Shown here one piece after another: positions 11,394 to 19,364 of a stretch of 64,000 bases of DNA; the stretch's first letter is position 1, and every line of letters begins with the position of its first letter. The notes beneath the pieces are model-generated. The model worked only from the letters and a program-made list of their open reading frames with translations. It made no database searches and had not been told where the DNA came from. This DNA comes from Pseudomonas sp. CHM02 (GTDB lineage: Bacteria; Pseudomonadota; Gammaproteobacteria; Pseudomonadales; Pseudomonadaceae): positions 39,754 through 103,753 of the forward strand of contig NZ_JFCA01000027.1 in NCBI RefSeq assembly GCF_000612585.1, written 5' to 3'. Position numbers and translations under genes: made by a program.

Positions 11394-11397
11394 AGGT

Positions 11398-11426
11398 TTG
11401 AAGGGAGTCGATAGGTTTTTTTATAT
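11398..11426 (+). promoter_or_regulatory. Candidate sigma-70 promoter for the ftsH operon
   Basis: TTGAAG (11398-11403), 17-base spacer, TTATAT (11421-11426), just after the rlmE stop and about 160 bases upstream of ftsH. It would leave a fairly long 5' leader. I see no sigma-32 consensus. The evidence is sequence match only. Confidence 0.35.
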
Positions 11427-11584
11427 CGCTTTCGTCACGAAGCTTTACGAATATTGTGTAGTCAAAGTTTCACAAAGGGTTACAGACGGCGCCTGCCAGT
11501 GTTGTAGGTAATGTAGTAAGTTAGGCCGGTGAATATCATGCGAAGCACGCGCCAGTAGCGGAGCTTGCTTCAGAGGGTAGTTAA

Positions 11585-13504
11585 TTGAACGATATGGCAA
11601 AGAATCTGATCCTGTGGTTGATCATCGCGGCTGTCCTGGTGACGGTGATGAACAACTTCTCCAGCCCTAACGAGCCGCAGACCCTCAACTATTCCGACTT
11701 CATCCAGCAAGTTAAGGATGGCAAGGTCGAGCGCGTAGCGGTTGATGGCTACGTGATCACCGGCAAACGCAACGATGGCGACAGCTTCAAGACCATTCGT
11801 CCGGCGATCCAGGACAATGGCCTGATCGGCGACCTGGTGGATAACCACGTGGTTGTCGAAGGCAAGCAGCCTGAGCAGCAGAGCATCTGGACCCAGTTGC
11901 TGGTAGCCAGCTTCCCGATCCTGGTGATCATCGCCGTGTTCATGTTCTTCATGCGCCAGATGCAAGGCGGTGCGGGCGGCAAGGGCGGGCCGATGAGCTT
12001 CGGCAAGAGCAAGGCGCGCCTGCTCTCTGAGGATCAGGTAAAGACCACCCTGGCTGACGTTGCGGGTTGCGACGAAGCCAAGGAGGAAGTGGGCGAGTTG
12101 GTCGAGTTCCTGCGCGATCCGGGCAAGTTCCAGCGCCTGGGTGGTCGCATTCCTCGCGGTGTGCTGATGGTCGGTCCTCCGGGTACCGGTAAAACCTTGC
12201 TGGCCAAGGCGATTGCCGGCGAAGCCAAGGTGCCGTTCTTCACCATTTCCGGTTCTGACTTCGTCGAAATGTTCGTCGGCGTCGGTGCCAGCCGTGTTCG
12301 CGATATGTTCGAACAGGCCAAGAAGCATGCGCCTTGCATCATCTTCATCGATGAAATCGACGCCGTTGGTCGCCATCGTGGCGCCGGCATGGGCGGCGGT
12401 CATGATGAGCGTGAGCAGACCCTTAACCAGTTGCTGGTTGAGATGGACGGCTTTGAAATGAACGACGGCATCATCGTGATCGCTGCAACCAACCGTCCGG
12501 ACGTTTTGGACCCTGCGTTGCTGCGTCCAGGTCGTTTCGACCGTCAGGTCGTGGTTGGCCTGCCGGATATCCGTGGTCGCGAGCAGATCCTGAAAGTACA
12601 CATGCGCAAAGTCCCAATGGGCGACGACGTGGCTCCGGCCGTGATCGCCCGTGGTACTCCAGGCTTCTCCGGTGCCGACCTGGCCAACCTGGTCAACGAA
12701 GCTTCGTTGTTCGCTGCCCGTACCGGCAAGCGCATCGTGGAGATGAAAGAGTTCGAATTGGCGAAAGACAAGATCATGATGGGCGCCGAGCGTAAATCCA
12801 TGGTCATGTCCGAAAAAGAGAAACAGAACACCGCTTATCACGAAGCTGGTCACGCCATTGTCGGTCGCGTTGTGCCAGAGCATGACCCGGTCTACAAAGT
12901 GTCGATCATTCCTCGCGGTCGGGCGCTGGGTGTCACGATGTTCCTGCCGGAAGAGGATCGCTACAGCCTCTCCAAGCGTGCGTTGATCAGCCAGATCTGC
13001 TCGCTGTACGGTGGTCGTATTGCAGAAGAGATGACCTTGGGCTTCGATGGCGTGACGACCGGTGCCTCCAACGACATCATGCGTGCCAGCCAGATCGCAC
13101 GGAACATGGTGACCAAGTGGGGTTTGTCGGAAAAACTCGGTCCGTTGATGTATGCCGAGGAAGAAGGCGAAGTGTTCCTGGGTCGCGGCGGTGGCGGTCA
13201 GAACGCCAGCTTCTCCGGTGAGACAGCCAAGCTGATCGACTCCGAAGTGCGCAGCATCATTGATCAGTGCTACGGCACGGCCAAGCAGATTCTGACTGAC
13301 AACCGCGACAAGCTGGATGCCATGGCTGATGCGCTGATGAAGTACGAGACCATTGATGCCGACCAGATCGACGACATCATGGCTGGTCGCACGCCTCGTG
13401 AGCCTCGTGATTGGGAAGGTGGTTCGGGTACCTCTGGCACGCCGCCAGTGGTTCAGAATGAACGCCCTGAAACCCCGATCGGCGGCCCGGCAGCTGACCA
13501 CTAA
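11585..13504 (+). CDS. ftsH: ATP-dependent zinc metalloprotease FtsH
   Basis: Membrane-bound AAA+ protease that degrades misfolded membrane proteins and short-lived regulators. The most likely start is the TTG at 11585, spaced 8 bases from AGAGGG (11571-11576); the ATG at 11594 is the alternative (17 bases away). The protein is 639 residues from the TTG. There are two transmembrane spans (about 8-24 and 103-123) bracketing a periplasmic domain. Walker A GPPGTGKT is at 197-204, Walker B IIFIDEID and the second region of homology NRPDVLDPALLRPGRFDR follow, and the zinc-binding HEAGH is at 419-423. folP follows after 8 bases, starting the ftsH-folP-glmM-tpiA-secG run. Confidence 0.98.
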   Translation: MNDMAKNLILWLIIAAVLVTVMNNFSSPNEPQTLNYSDFIQQVKDGKVERVAVDGYVITGKRNDGDSFKTIRPAIQDNGLIGDLVDNHVVVEGKQPEQQSIWTQLLVASFPILVIIAVFMFFMRQMQGGAGGKGGPMSFGKSKARLLSEDQVKTTLADVAGCDEAKEEVGELVEFLRDPGKFQRLGGRIPRGVLMVGPPGTGKTLLAKAIAGEAKVPFFTISGSDFVEMFVGVGASRVRDMFEQAKKHAPCIIFIDEIDAVGRHRGAGMGGGHDEREQTLNQLLVEMDGFEMNDGIIVIAATNRPDVLDPALLRPGRFDRQVVVGLPDIRGREQILKVHMRKVPMGDDVAPAVIARGTPGFSGADLANLVNEASLFAARTGKRIVEMKEFELAKDKIMMGAERKSMVMSEKEKQNTAYHEAGHAIVGRVVPEHDPVYKVSIIPRGRALGVTMFLPEEDRYSLSKRALISQICSLYGGRIAEEMTLGFDGVTTGASNDIMRASQIARNMVTKWGLSEKLGPLMYAEEEGEVFLGRGGGGQNASFSGETAKLIDSEVRSIIDQCYGTAKQILTDNRDKLDAMADALMKYETIDADQIDDIMAGRTPREPRDWEGGSGTSGTPPVVQNERPETPIGGPAADH

Positions 13505-13512
13505 GGTTTGAA

Positions 13513-14364
13513 ATGACTTCTGTGTTGTCCTCCACCCGGTTGCCTTGCGGCAACCGGGTTCTTGATTTGGCCCATACGCATGTCATGGGTATTCTTAATG
13601 TAACCCCCGACTCCTTTTCCGATGGTGGCCGCTTCAGCCAGCTTGATGCTGCATTGCGTCACGCTGAGGCGATGGTAGTGGCGGGGGCTACCCTGATTGA
13701 TGTGGGTGGTGAGTCGACTCGGCCTGGCGCTCGCGTGGTTTCTCCCTTGGAGGAGCTTGAGCGGGTGGCGCCGATAGTGGAGCGCATTGCACGTGAGCTG
13801 GATGTGATCATCTCGGTGGACACCTCGACGCCGGCGGTAATGCGCGAAACTGCGCGCCTGGGCGCGGGGTTGATCAATGATGTGCGCTCCCTTCAGCGCG
13901 ACGGTGCCCTTGATGCCGCTGCCGCTACCGGTTTGCCGGTGTGCCTGATGCATATGCTCGGAGAACCCGGCAATATGCAGGACAATCCTCACTATGATGA
14001 CCTTGTCGGCGAAGTCAGCGGTTTCCTCGCTGAGCGGATCGCTCAATGTGCTGTCGTGGGGATTGCTGCGGAAAAGATCATCCTCGATCCCGGCTTTGGC
14101 TTCGCCAAGACCCTGCAGCACAATCTAAGTCTGTTCAAGCATATGGAATCCCTGCATGCCCTTGGTCGGCCCCTTCTGGTCGGCGTTTCGCGCAAAAGCA
14201 TGATAGGGCTGGCCCTGAGTCGCCCGGTGGGTGAGCGGCTGTACGGTGGTCTTGCACTGGCAGCGCTTGCAGTAAGCAAAGGCGCGCGTATCTTGCGTGT
14301 GCATGATGTTGCCGAAACAGTGGATGTGGTGCGCATGATTGCCGCAGTAGAATCAGCCGAATAA
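13513..14364 (+). CDS. folP: Dihydropteroate synthase
   Basis: Condenses p-aminobenzoate with dihydropterin pyrophosphate in folate synthesis; the sulfonamide target. It has 283 residues from the ATG at 13513 with AAGG upstream. The two signatures are present: GILNVTPDSFSDGG near residue 26 and the pABA/pterin loop GGESTRPGA; the C-terminal GVSRKSMIG loop is also seen. It lies tightly between ftsH and glmM (gaps 8 and 16 bases), an ftsH-folP-glmM order shared with Escherichia coli. Confidence 0.98.
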   Translation: MTSVLSSTRLPCGNRVLDLAHTHVMGILNVTPDSFSDGGRFSQLDAALRHAEAMVVAGATLIDVGGESTRPGARVVSPLEELERVAPIVERIARELDVIISVDTSTPAVMRETARLGAGLINDVRSLQRDGALDAAAATGLPVCLMHMLGEPGNMQDNPHYDDLVGEVSGFLAERIAQCAVVGIAAEKIILDPGFGFAKTLQHNLSLFKHMESLHALGRPLLVGVSRKSMIGLALSRPVGERLYGGLALAALAVSKGARILRVHDVAETVDVVRMIAAVESAE

Positions 14365-14380
14365 GAATGATGGAGCACTT

Positions 14381-15718
14381 ATGACTAAAAAATACTTTGG
14401 CACCGACGGTATCCGTGGTCGGGTCGGCGAATTTCCGATTACTCCTGATTTCATGCTCAAGCTGGGTTGGGCTGCAGGGATGGCGTTCCGGAGCATGGGG
14501 GCTTGCCGCATCCTGGTGGGCAAGGACACGCGCATTTCTGGCTACATGTTTGAATCCGCACTGGAGGCAGGCCTGTCCGCCGCGGGTGCCGATGTGATGC
14601 TGCTGGGGCCTATGCCGACGCCAGCGATCGCTTACCTGACGCGTACCTTTCACGCTGAAGCCGGTATTGTGATCAGTGCTTCGCACAACCCTCATGATGA
14701 CAATGGCATCAAATTCTTCTCGGGGCAGGGCACCAAGCTGCCGGACGAGATCGAGTTGATGATCGAAGAGCTGCTGGATGCGCCGATGACGGTGGTCGAG
14801 TCCAGCAAGCTGGGCAAGGTATCGCGCATTAACGACGCTTCTGGCCGATATATCGAATTCTGCAAAAGCAGCGTGCCGAGCAGCACCAATTTTGCCGGCC
14901 TGAAGATCGTGGTCGATTGCGCCCATGGTGCGACTTACAAAGTGGCGCCAAGCGTATTCAAGGAGTTGGGCGCGGACGTGACAGTCCTGTCGGCCCAGCC
15001 TGACGGGCTGAACATCAACGACAACTGCGGCTCCACGCATATGGAGCAGTTGCAGGCTGCCGTCCTTTCCGAGCATGCGGATCTGGGTATTGCCTTTGAC
15101 GGTGACGGTGACCGTGTGCTGATGGTGGATCACACGGGCGCCATCGTTGATGGTGATGATCTGCTGTTCATCATTGCCCGCGACTTGCATGAGCGTAACA
15201 AGCTGCAAGGTGGTGTCGTCGGTACGCTGATGAGCAACCTGGGGCTTGAGTTGGCCTTGGCGGACCTGGGTATCCCGTTCGTGCGAGCCAATGTCGGTGA
15301 CCGCTATGTGATCGCCGAGCTGCTTGAGCGTAACTGGCAGGTGGGTGGCGAGAATTCCGGGCATGTCGTCTGCTTCCAGCACACCACCACTGGTGATGCG
15401 ATCATTGCTGCGCTGCAGGTTCTGCTGTCGCTGCGTCGTCGCGAAGAGAGCCTGGCCCAGGCGCGCCAGGCGCTGCGCAAATGTCCGCAAGTGCTGCTGA
15501 ATGTGCGGTTTGCCGGCGGCGAAAACCCGATCGAGCACCCGGCTGTCAAAGAGGCGTGCGAGCGCGTGACCCTGGCAATGGCGGGGCGTGGCCGAGTGCT
15601 GCTGCGCAAGTCCGGCACAGAGCCTCTGGTGCGTGTCATGGTCGAAGGTGACGACGAAACACAGGTTCGCGGCCACGCCGAAGACCTGGCAAAACTGGTA
15701 ACTGAAGTTTGCGCCTGA
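14381..15718 (+). CDS. glmM: Phosphoglucosamine mutase
   Basis: Interconverts glucosamine-6-phosphate and glucosamine-1-phosphate for peptidoglycan and LPS precursors. It has 445 residues, normal length. The phosphoserine motif ISASHNPHDDNG places the active serine at residue 101; the metal loop DGDGDR is at 240-245; the sugar- and phosphate-binding loops GGENSGH and RKSGTEPLVRVMVEG are intact. It is the third gene of the ftsH operon. Confidence 0.98.
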   Translation: MTKKYFGTDGIRGRVGEFPITPDFMLKLGWAAGMAFRSMGACRILVGKDTRISGYMFESALEAGLSAAGADVMLLGPMPTPAIAYLTRTFHAEAGIVISASHNPHDDNGIKFFSGQGTKLPDEIELMIEELLDAPMTVVESSKLGKVSRINDASGRYIEFCKSSVPSSTNFAGLKIVVDCAHGATYKVAPSVFKELGADVTVLSAQPDGLNINDNCGSTHMEQLQAAVLSEHADLGIAFDGDGDRVLMVDHTGAIVDGDDLLFIIARDLHERNKLQGGVVGTLMSNLGLELALADLGIPFVRANVGDRYVIAELLERNWQVGGENSGHVVCFQHTTTGDAIIAALQVLLSLRRREESLAQARQALRKCPQVLLNVRFAGGENPIEHPAVKEACERVTLAMAGRGRVLLRKSGTEPLVRVMVEGDDETQVRGHAEDLAKLVTEVCA

Positions 15719-15784
15719 ATTCGGCTTGCCAGTGATGATGTGGTTGGGTAACATCTGCGCCCACTTTGACCGACGAGGTACAGC

Positions 15785-16540
15785 ATGCGTCGCACTATGG
15801 TAGCTGGTAACTGGAAGATGCACGGTACCCGCGCCAGTGTCGCTGAGCTGATCAATGGCCTTCGTCACTTGGCCTTGCCTAGCGGTGTTGATGTTGCGGT
15901 TTTTCCGCCTTGCCTGCATATCAACCAAGTGGTTGATGGCTTGAAAGGCAAGTCGATCCAGGTCGGCGCGCAGAACTCTGCGGTGGAACCAATGCAGGGT
16001 GCGTTGACTGGTGAGATTTCGCCGAGTCAGTTGGTCGATGCGGGTTGTTCCTATGTGCTTGTCGGGCACTCCGAACGCCGTCAGATGATGGGCGAGCGTG
16101 ATGGGACACTCAATCGCAAGTTCGCGGCGGCACAGGCTTGTGGCTTGATTCCAGTGTTGTGCATAGGGGAGACCCTGGAGCAGCGTGAATCGGGCAAGAC
16201 TCTTGAAGTTGTCTCGCGTCAGCTGGGCAGCATCATCGAGGAGCTGGGTGTTGGTGCGTTTGCAAAGGCAGTAATTGCTTACGAGCCGGTCTGGGCCATT
16301 GGCACCGGGCTGACTGCTACACCGCAACAGGCGCAGGATGTGCACGCAGCCATCCGCGCGCAGTTGGCGGCAGAGAATTCTGAAGTCGCACAAGGTGTGC
16401 GTCTTCTATACGGCGGCAGCGTGAAGGCGGCCAATGCGGTCGAACTGTTCGGCATGCCGGATATCGATGGGGGGCTCATTGGTGGAGCTTCCCTGAATGC
16501 AGATGAGTTCGGTGCGATCTGTCGCGCCGCGGGAAACTGA
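15785..16540 (+). CDS. tpiA: Triosephosphate isomerase
   Basis: Interconverts dihydroxyacetone phosphate and glyceraldehyde-3-phosphate. It has 251 residues. The catalytic Lys is at 11 (NWKMHG), His at 95 (GHSERR) and Glu at 167 (AYEPVWAIGTG); the phosphate-binding GGSVKAAN is near the C-terminus. A GAGG box precedes the ATG at 15785. secG follows after 4 bases, so the two are co-transcribed. Confidence 0.98.
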   Translation: MRRTMVAGNWKMHGTRASVAELINGLRHLALPSGVDVAVFPPCLHINQVVDGLKGKSIQVGAQNSAVEPMQGALTGEISPSQLVDAGCSYVLVGHSERRQMMGERDGTLNRKFAAAQACGLIPVLCIGETLEQRESGKTLEVVSRQLGSIIEELGVGAFAKAVIAYEPVWAIGTGLTATPQQAQDVHAAIRAQLAAENSEVAQGVRLLYGGSVKAANAVELFGMPDIDGGLIGGASLNADEFGAICRAAGN

Positions 16541-16544
16541 AAAA

Positions 16545-16928
16545 ATGCTGGAAACAGTCGTAGTCGTTTTTCATCTGTTGGCTGCCCTGGGCGTAGTTGC
16601 CCTGGTTTTGTTGCAACAGGGTAAAGGTGCGGATGCTGGTGCGTCTTTCGGTGCAGGTGCTTCAAATACTGTGTTCGGAAGCCAAGGTTCCTCTACCTTT
16701 CTTAGTAAGTTTACTGCTATACTTGCCGCCGGTTTCTTCATAACCAGCTTGGGGTTAGGTTACTTTGCTAAAGAGAAAGCTCATGTGCTGACTCAGGTAG
16801 GTCTCCCAAACCCAGCAGTGTTGGAAGTACCAAAAGCAAAACCGGCTTCTGATGATGTCCCGGTGCTTCAAGAGCAAAAGTCGGCTACTCCAGCGACTGA
16901 CGTACCTCCAGCTCAAGAGCAGAAGTAA
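16545..16928 (+). CDS. secG: Protein-export membrane protein SecG
   Basis: Small subunit of the SecYEG translocon. The ATG at 16545 (MLETVVVVFHLLAALGVVALVLLQQGKGADAGASFGAGASNTVFG) matches the family; the longer open frame from 16497 overlaps tpiA and was rejected. It has 127 residues with two hydrophobic spans (about 3-22 and 52-72) separated by the typical glycine-rich cytoplasmic loop, and a polar Pro/Ala/Gln-rich tail of about 50 residues. The tRNA-Leu gene starts 22 bases after the stop and probably shares the transcript. Confidence 0.96.
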   Translation: MLETVVVVFHLLAALGVVALVLLQQGKGADAGASFGAGASNTVFGSQGSSTFLSKFTAILAAGFFITSLGLGYFAKEKAHVLTQVGLPNPAVLEVPKAKPASDDVPVLQEQKSATPATDVPPAQEQK

Positions 16929-16950
16929 GAAGGGTTGTAAGCGCTGTATT

Positions 16951-17036
16951 GCCGAGGTGGTGGAATTGGTAGACACGCAACCTTGAGGTGGTTGTGCCCA
17001 TAGGGTGTAGGGGTTCGAGTCCCCTTCTCGGTACCA
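16951..17036 (+). tRNA. tRNA-Leu (anticodon GAG)
   Basis: Type-II tRNA of 86 bases with encoded CCA. The acceptor strand GCCGAGG pairs with the 3' CTCGGT side, the D-arm contains GGTGGAATTGGTAGAC, the anticodon stem CAACC/GGTTG encloses TTGAGGT (GAG at 16985-16987), a long variable arm follows, and the T-loop is GGTTCGAGTCC. It reads CUC and CUU leucine codons. No separate promoter is visible in the 22 bases after secG. Confidence 0.97.
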
Positions 17037-17047
17037 ATTATCAGGAG

Positions 17048-17070
17048 AGCCCGCTGTTGCGGGCTTTCTT
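17048..17070 (+). terminator. Terminator after tRNA-Leu
   Basis: AGCCCGC-TGTT-GCGGGCT (17048-17065) followed by TTCTT. It ends the tpiA-secG-tRNA-Leu transcript and separates it from the following promoter. Confidence 0.85.
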
Positions 17071-17087
17071 GTAGGTGGAAGGTTACA

Positions 17088-17116
17088 TTGACCCTGTAAG
17101 GGATCGGTCGTATACT
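17088..17116 (+). promoter_or_regulatory. Sigma-70 promoter of tRNA-fMet / rimP-nusA-infB
   Basis: TTGACC (17088-17093) and TATACT (17111-17116) with the ideal 17-base spacer, lying 17 bases before the tRNA-fMet 5' end and just after a terminator. This is one of the best promoter matches in the window and probably drives the tRNA and the translation-factor genes behind it. Confidence 0.75.
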
Positions 17117-17132
17117 TCCGCCCCAGCTTTGT

Positions 17133-17209
<77 letters not shown>

Positions 17210-17218
17210 GTTTTAGCG

Positions 17219-17312
17219 GAGCCCCTTTTAAGGGGCTTTTTGTTAGCTGGACACTTTCAACGCCGCTGTTCGACGGCGTTTCAAGGATGGGCGTTTCGCC
17301 CATTTTTTTATT
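17219..17312 (+). terminator. Three tandem stem-loops between tRNA-fMet and rimP
   Basis: Three hairpins follow in 94 bases: AGCCCCTT/AAGGGGCT with a T5 run (from 17220), AACGCCG/CGGCGTT (about 17259-17281), and ATGGGCG-TTT-CGCCCAT followed by T7 (about 17286-17312). The first and third are good intrinsic terminators. No promoter is obvious between them and the rimP start at 17350, so they likely act as partial terminators or antitermination targets controlling the nusA operon, as known in principle for E. coli. Confidence 0.7.
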
Positions 17313-17349
17313 TTGCACAGCATGCACATACATGCACGAGGGGGTTCAG

Positions 17350-17808
17350 GTGTCGAGCAAGCTAGAAGAGTTGCAGGCCTTGTTGGCCCCGGTGGTCGTG
17401 GCCCTAGGCTATGAATGCTGGGGTATTGAGTTTTCGGCTCAAGGTCGCCACTCAATGTTGCGCGTTTATATCGATAAAGAGGGCGGCGTGCTGGTGGACG
17501 ATTGTGCCATTGTCAGCCGTCAGATCAGCGGTGTGCTGGATGTTGAAGATCCAATCTCCGTTGAATACACCCTCGAAGTTTCCTCGCCAGGCATGGAACG
17601 CCCACTGTTCACTATTGATCAGTTTGCAAAATTTGCCGGTGAACAAGTGAAGATCAAGCTGCGATCTCCCTTTGAAGGGCGACGCAACTTTCAGGGCCTT
17701 CTGCGCGGTGTAGAAGAACAGGATGTCGTGGTGCAGGTAGAAGACCATGAGTTCCTGTTGCCGATCGATATGATCGACAAGGCCAACATTATTCCCAGTT
17801 TTGACTGA
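17350..17808 (+). CDS. rimP: Ribosome maturation factor RimP
   Basis: Needed for 30S subunit maturation. The GTG at 17350 (MSSKLEELQALLAPVVVALGYECWGIEF), 8 bases after GAGG (17338-17341), gives 152 residues, the standard length; the frame is open upstream through the terminators but that is non-coding. It contains the N-terminal alpha/beta domain (SPGMERPLFTIDQFAKFAGEQVKIKL) and the C-terminal SH3-like domain. It is first in rimP-nusA-infB. Confidence 0.96.
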   Translation: MSSKLEELQALLAPVVVALGYECWGIEFSAQGRHSMLRVYIDKEGGVLVDDCAIVSRQISGVLDVEDPISVEYTLEVSSPGMERPLFTIDQFAKFAGEQVKIKLRSPFEGRRNFQGLLRGVEEQDVVVQVEDHEFLLPIDMIDKANIIPSFD

Positions 17809-17855
17809 GACGCGGATCCCGCGGATCCAATGGCTTGCGAAAGGCGAGGCGTACG

Positions 17856-19337
17856 ATGAGCAAAGAAGTACTGCTGGTTGTTGAGTCGGTATCCAATGAA
17901 AAGGGCGTACCGGCAAACGTGATTTTTGAAGCGCTGGAGCTGGCCCTGGCCACTGCTACCAAAAAGCGTTTTGAAGACGAAGTTGATCTGCGTGTGGAAA
18001 TCAACCGCCACACCGGTGCCTATGAGACTTTCCGTCGCTGGACGGTCGTCGAAGAAGCCGATCTTGATGATCCGGCCATCGAAACCTGGCCAAGCAAGGT
18101 TGCCGAAACGCATCCTGGCGCCAAGGTCGGTGATGTCGTCGAAGAAAAGATCGAGTCGATCGAATTCGGCCGTATTGCTGCACAGACCGCCAAGCAGGTC
18201 ATCGTGCAGAAGGTTCGCGAAGCCGAGCGCGCTCAAGTCGTTGACGCCTATCGCGAGCGCCTGGGTGAAATCATCTCCGGCACCGTGAAAAAAGTGACCC
18301 GCGACAACGTGATCGTTGACCTGGGCAACAATGCCGAAGCGTTGCTGGCCCGCGAAGACATCATCTCTCGCGAAACCTTCCGTGTTGGCGTGCGCCTGCG
18401 TGCGCTGCTCAAGGAAATCCGCACCGAGAACCGCGGCCCTCAGCTGATCCTGTCGCGTACCGCGCCGGAAATGCTGATCGAGCTGTTCCGTATCGAAGTG
18501 CCGGAAATCGCCGAAGGCCTGATCGAAGTCATGGCTGCGTCCCGCGATCCGGGTTCGCGCGCCAAGATCGCGGTCCGCTCCAAGGACAAACGCATCGACC
18601 CGCAAGGCGCTTGCATCGGTATGCGCGGTTCGCGCGTCCAGGCAGTGTCGGGCGAATTGGGCGGTGAGCGTGTGGACATCGTCCTGTGGGACGATAACCC
18701 GGCGCAGTTCGTGATCAACGCCATGTCGCCAGCTGAAGTGGCGGCAATTATCGTTGACGAGGATGCCCATGCAATGGACATCGCCGTTGGCGCAGACAAT
18801 CTGGCTCAGGCCATTGGTCGTGGTGGTCAGAACGTGCGTCTGGCCAGCCAACTGACCGGCTGGACCCTGAACGTGATGACCGAATCGGACATCCAGGCTA
18901 AGCAGCAAGCTGAAACCGGTGACATCCTGCGCAACTTCATCGAAGAGCTGGAAGTCGATGAAGACCTGGCGCAGGTGCTGGTAGATGAAGGCTTCACCAG
19001 CCTGGAAGAGATTGCCTACGTACCGTTGGAAGAAATGCTCAACATCGACGGCTTTGACGAAGACACCGTCAACGAGCTTCGCGCTCGGGCCAAGGATCGT
19101 TTGTTGACTAAAGCCATCGCTACTGAGGAAAAGCTGGCAGACGCCCATCCGGCCGAAGACCTGCTCTCGCTTGAGGGTATGGACAAGGATTTGGCGATGG
19201 AACTGGCGGTGCGCGGCGTAATTACCCGCGAAGACCTGGCCGAGCAGTCTATTGACGATCTGCTCGACATCGACGGCATTGACGATGATCGTGCCGGCAA
19301 GTTGATCATGGCCGCCCGAGCCCATTGGTTCGAGTAA
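17856..19337 (+). CDS. nusA: Transcription termination/antitermination protein NusA
   Basis: RNA-polymerase-associated factor acting in pausing, termination and rRNA antitermination. The ATG at 17856 (MSKEVLLVVESVSNEKGVP) is preceded by AGGCGAGG; an upstream in-frame TTG was rejected. It has 493 residues: N-terminal domain, S1 domain (around GEIISGTVKKVTRDNVIVDL), two KH domains (IGMRGSRVQAV and IGRGGQNVRLA), and two C-terminal acidic repeats each with a helix-hairpin-helix-like LDIDG/NIDG motif, the gamma-proteobacterial arrangement. It lies between rimP and infB. Confidence 0.98.
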   Translation: MSKEVLLVVESVSNEKGVPANVIFEALELALATATKKRFEDEVDLRVEINRHTGAYETFRRWTVVEEADLDDPAIETWPSKVAETHPGAKVGDVVEEKIESIEFGRIAAQTAKQVIVQKVREAERAQVVDAYRERLGEIISGTVKKVTRDNVIVDLGNNAEALLAREDIISRETFRVGVRLRALLKEIRTENRGPQLILSRTAPEMLIELFRIEVPEIAEGLIEVMAASRDPGSRAKIAVRSKDKRIDPQGACIGMRGSRVQAVSGELGGERVDIVLWDDNPAQFVINAMSPAEVAAIIVDEDAHAMDIAVGADNLAQAIGRGGQNVRLASQLTGWTLNVMTESDIQAKQQAETGDILRNFIEELEVDEDLAQVLVDEGFTSLEEIAYVPLEEMLNIDGFDEDTVNELRARAKDRLLTKAIATEEKLADAHPAEDLLSLEGMDKDLAMELAVRGVITREDLAEQSIDDLLDIDGIDDDRAGKLIMAARAHWFE

Positions 19338-19364
19338 CTAGGCGCGGCCTGAGGAGAGAAGTGC

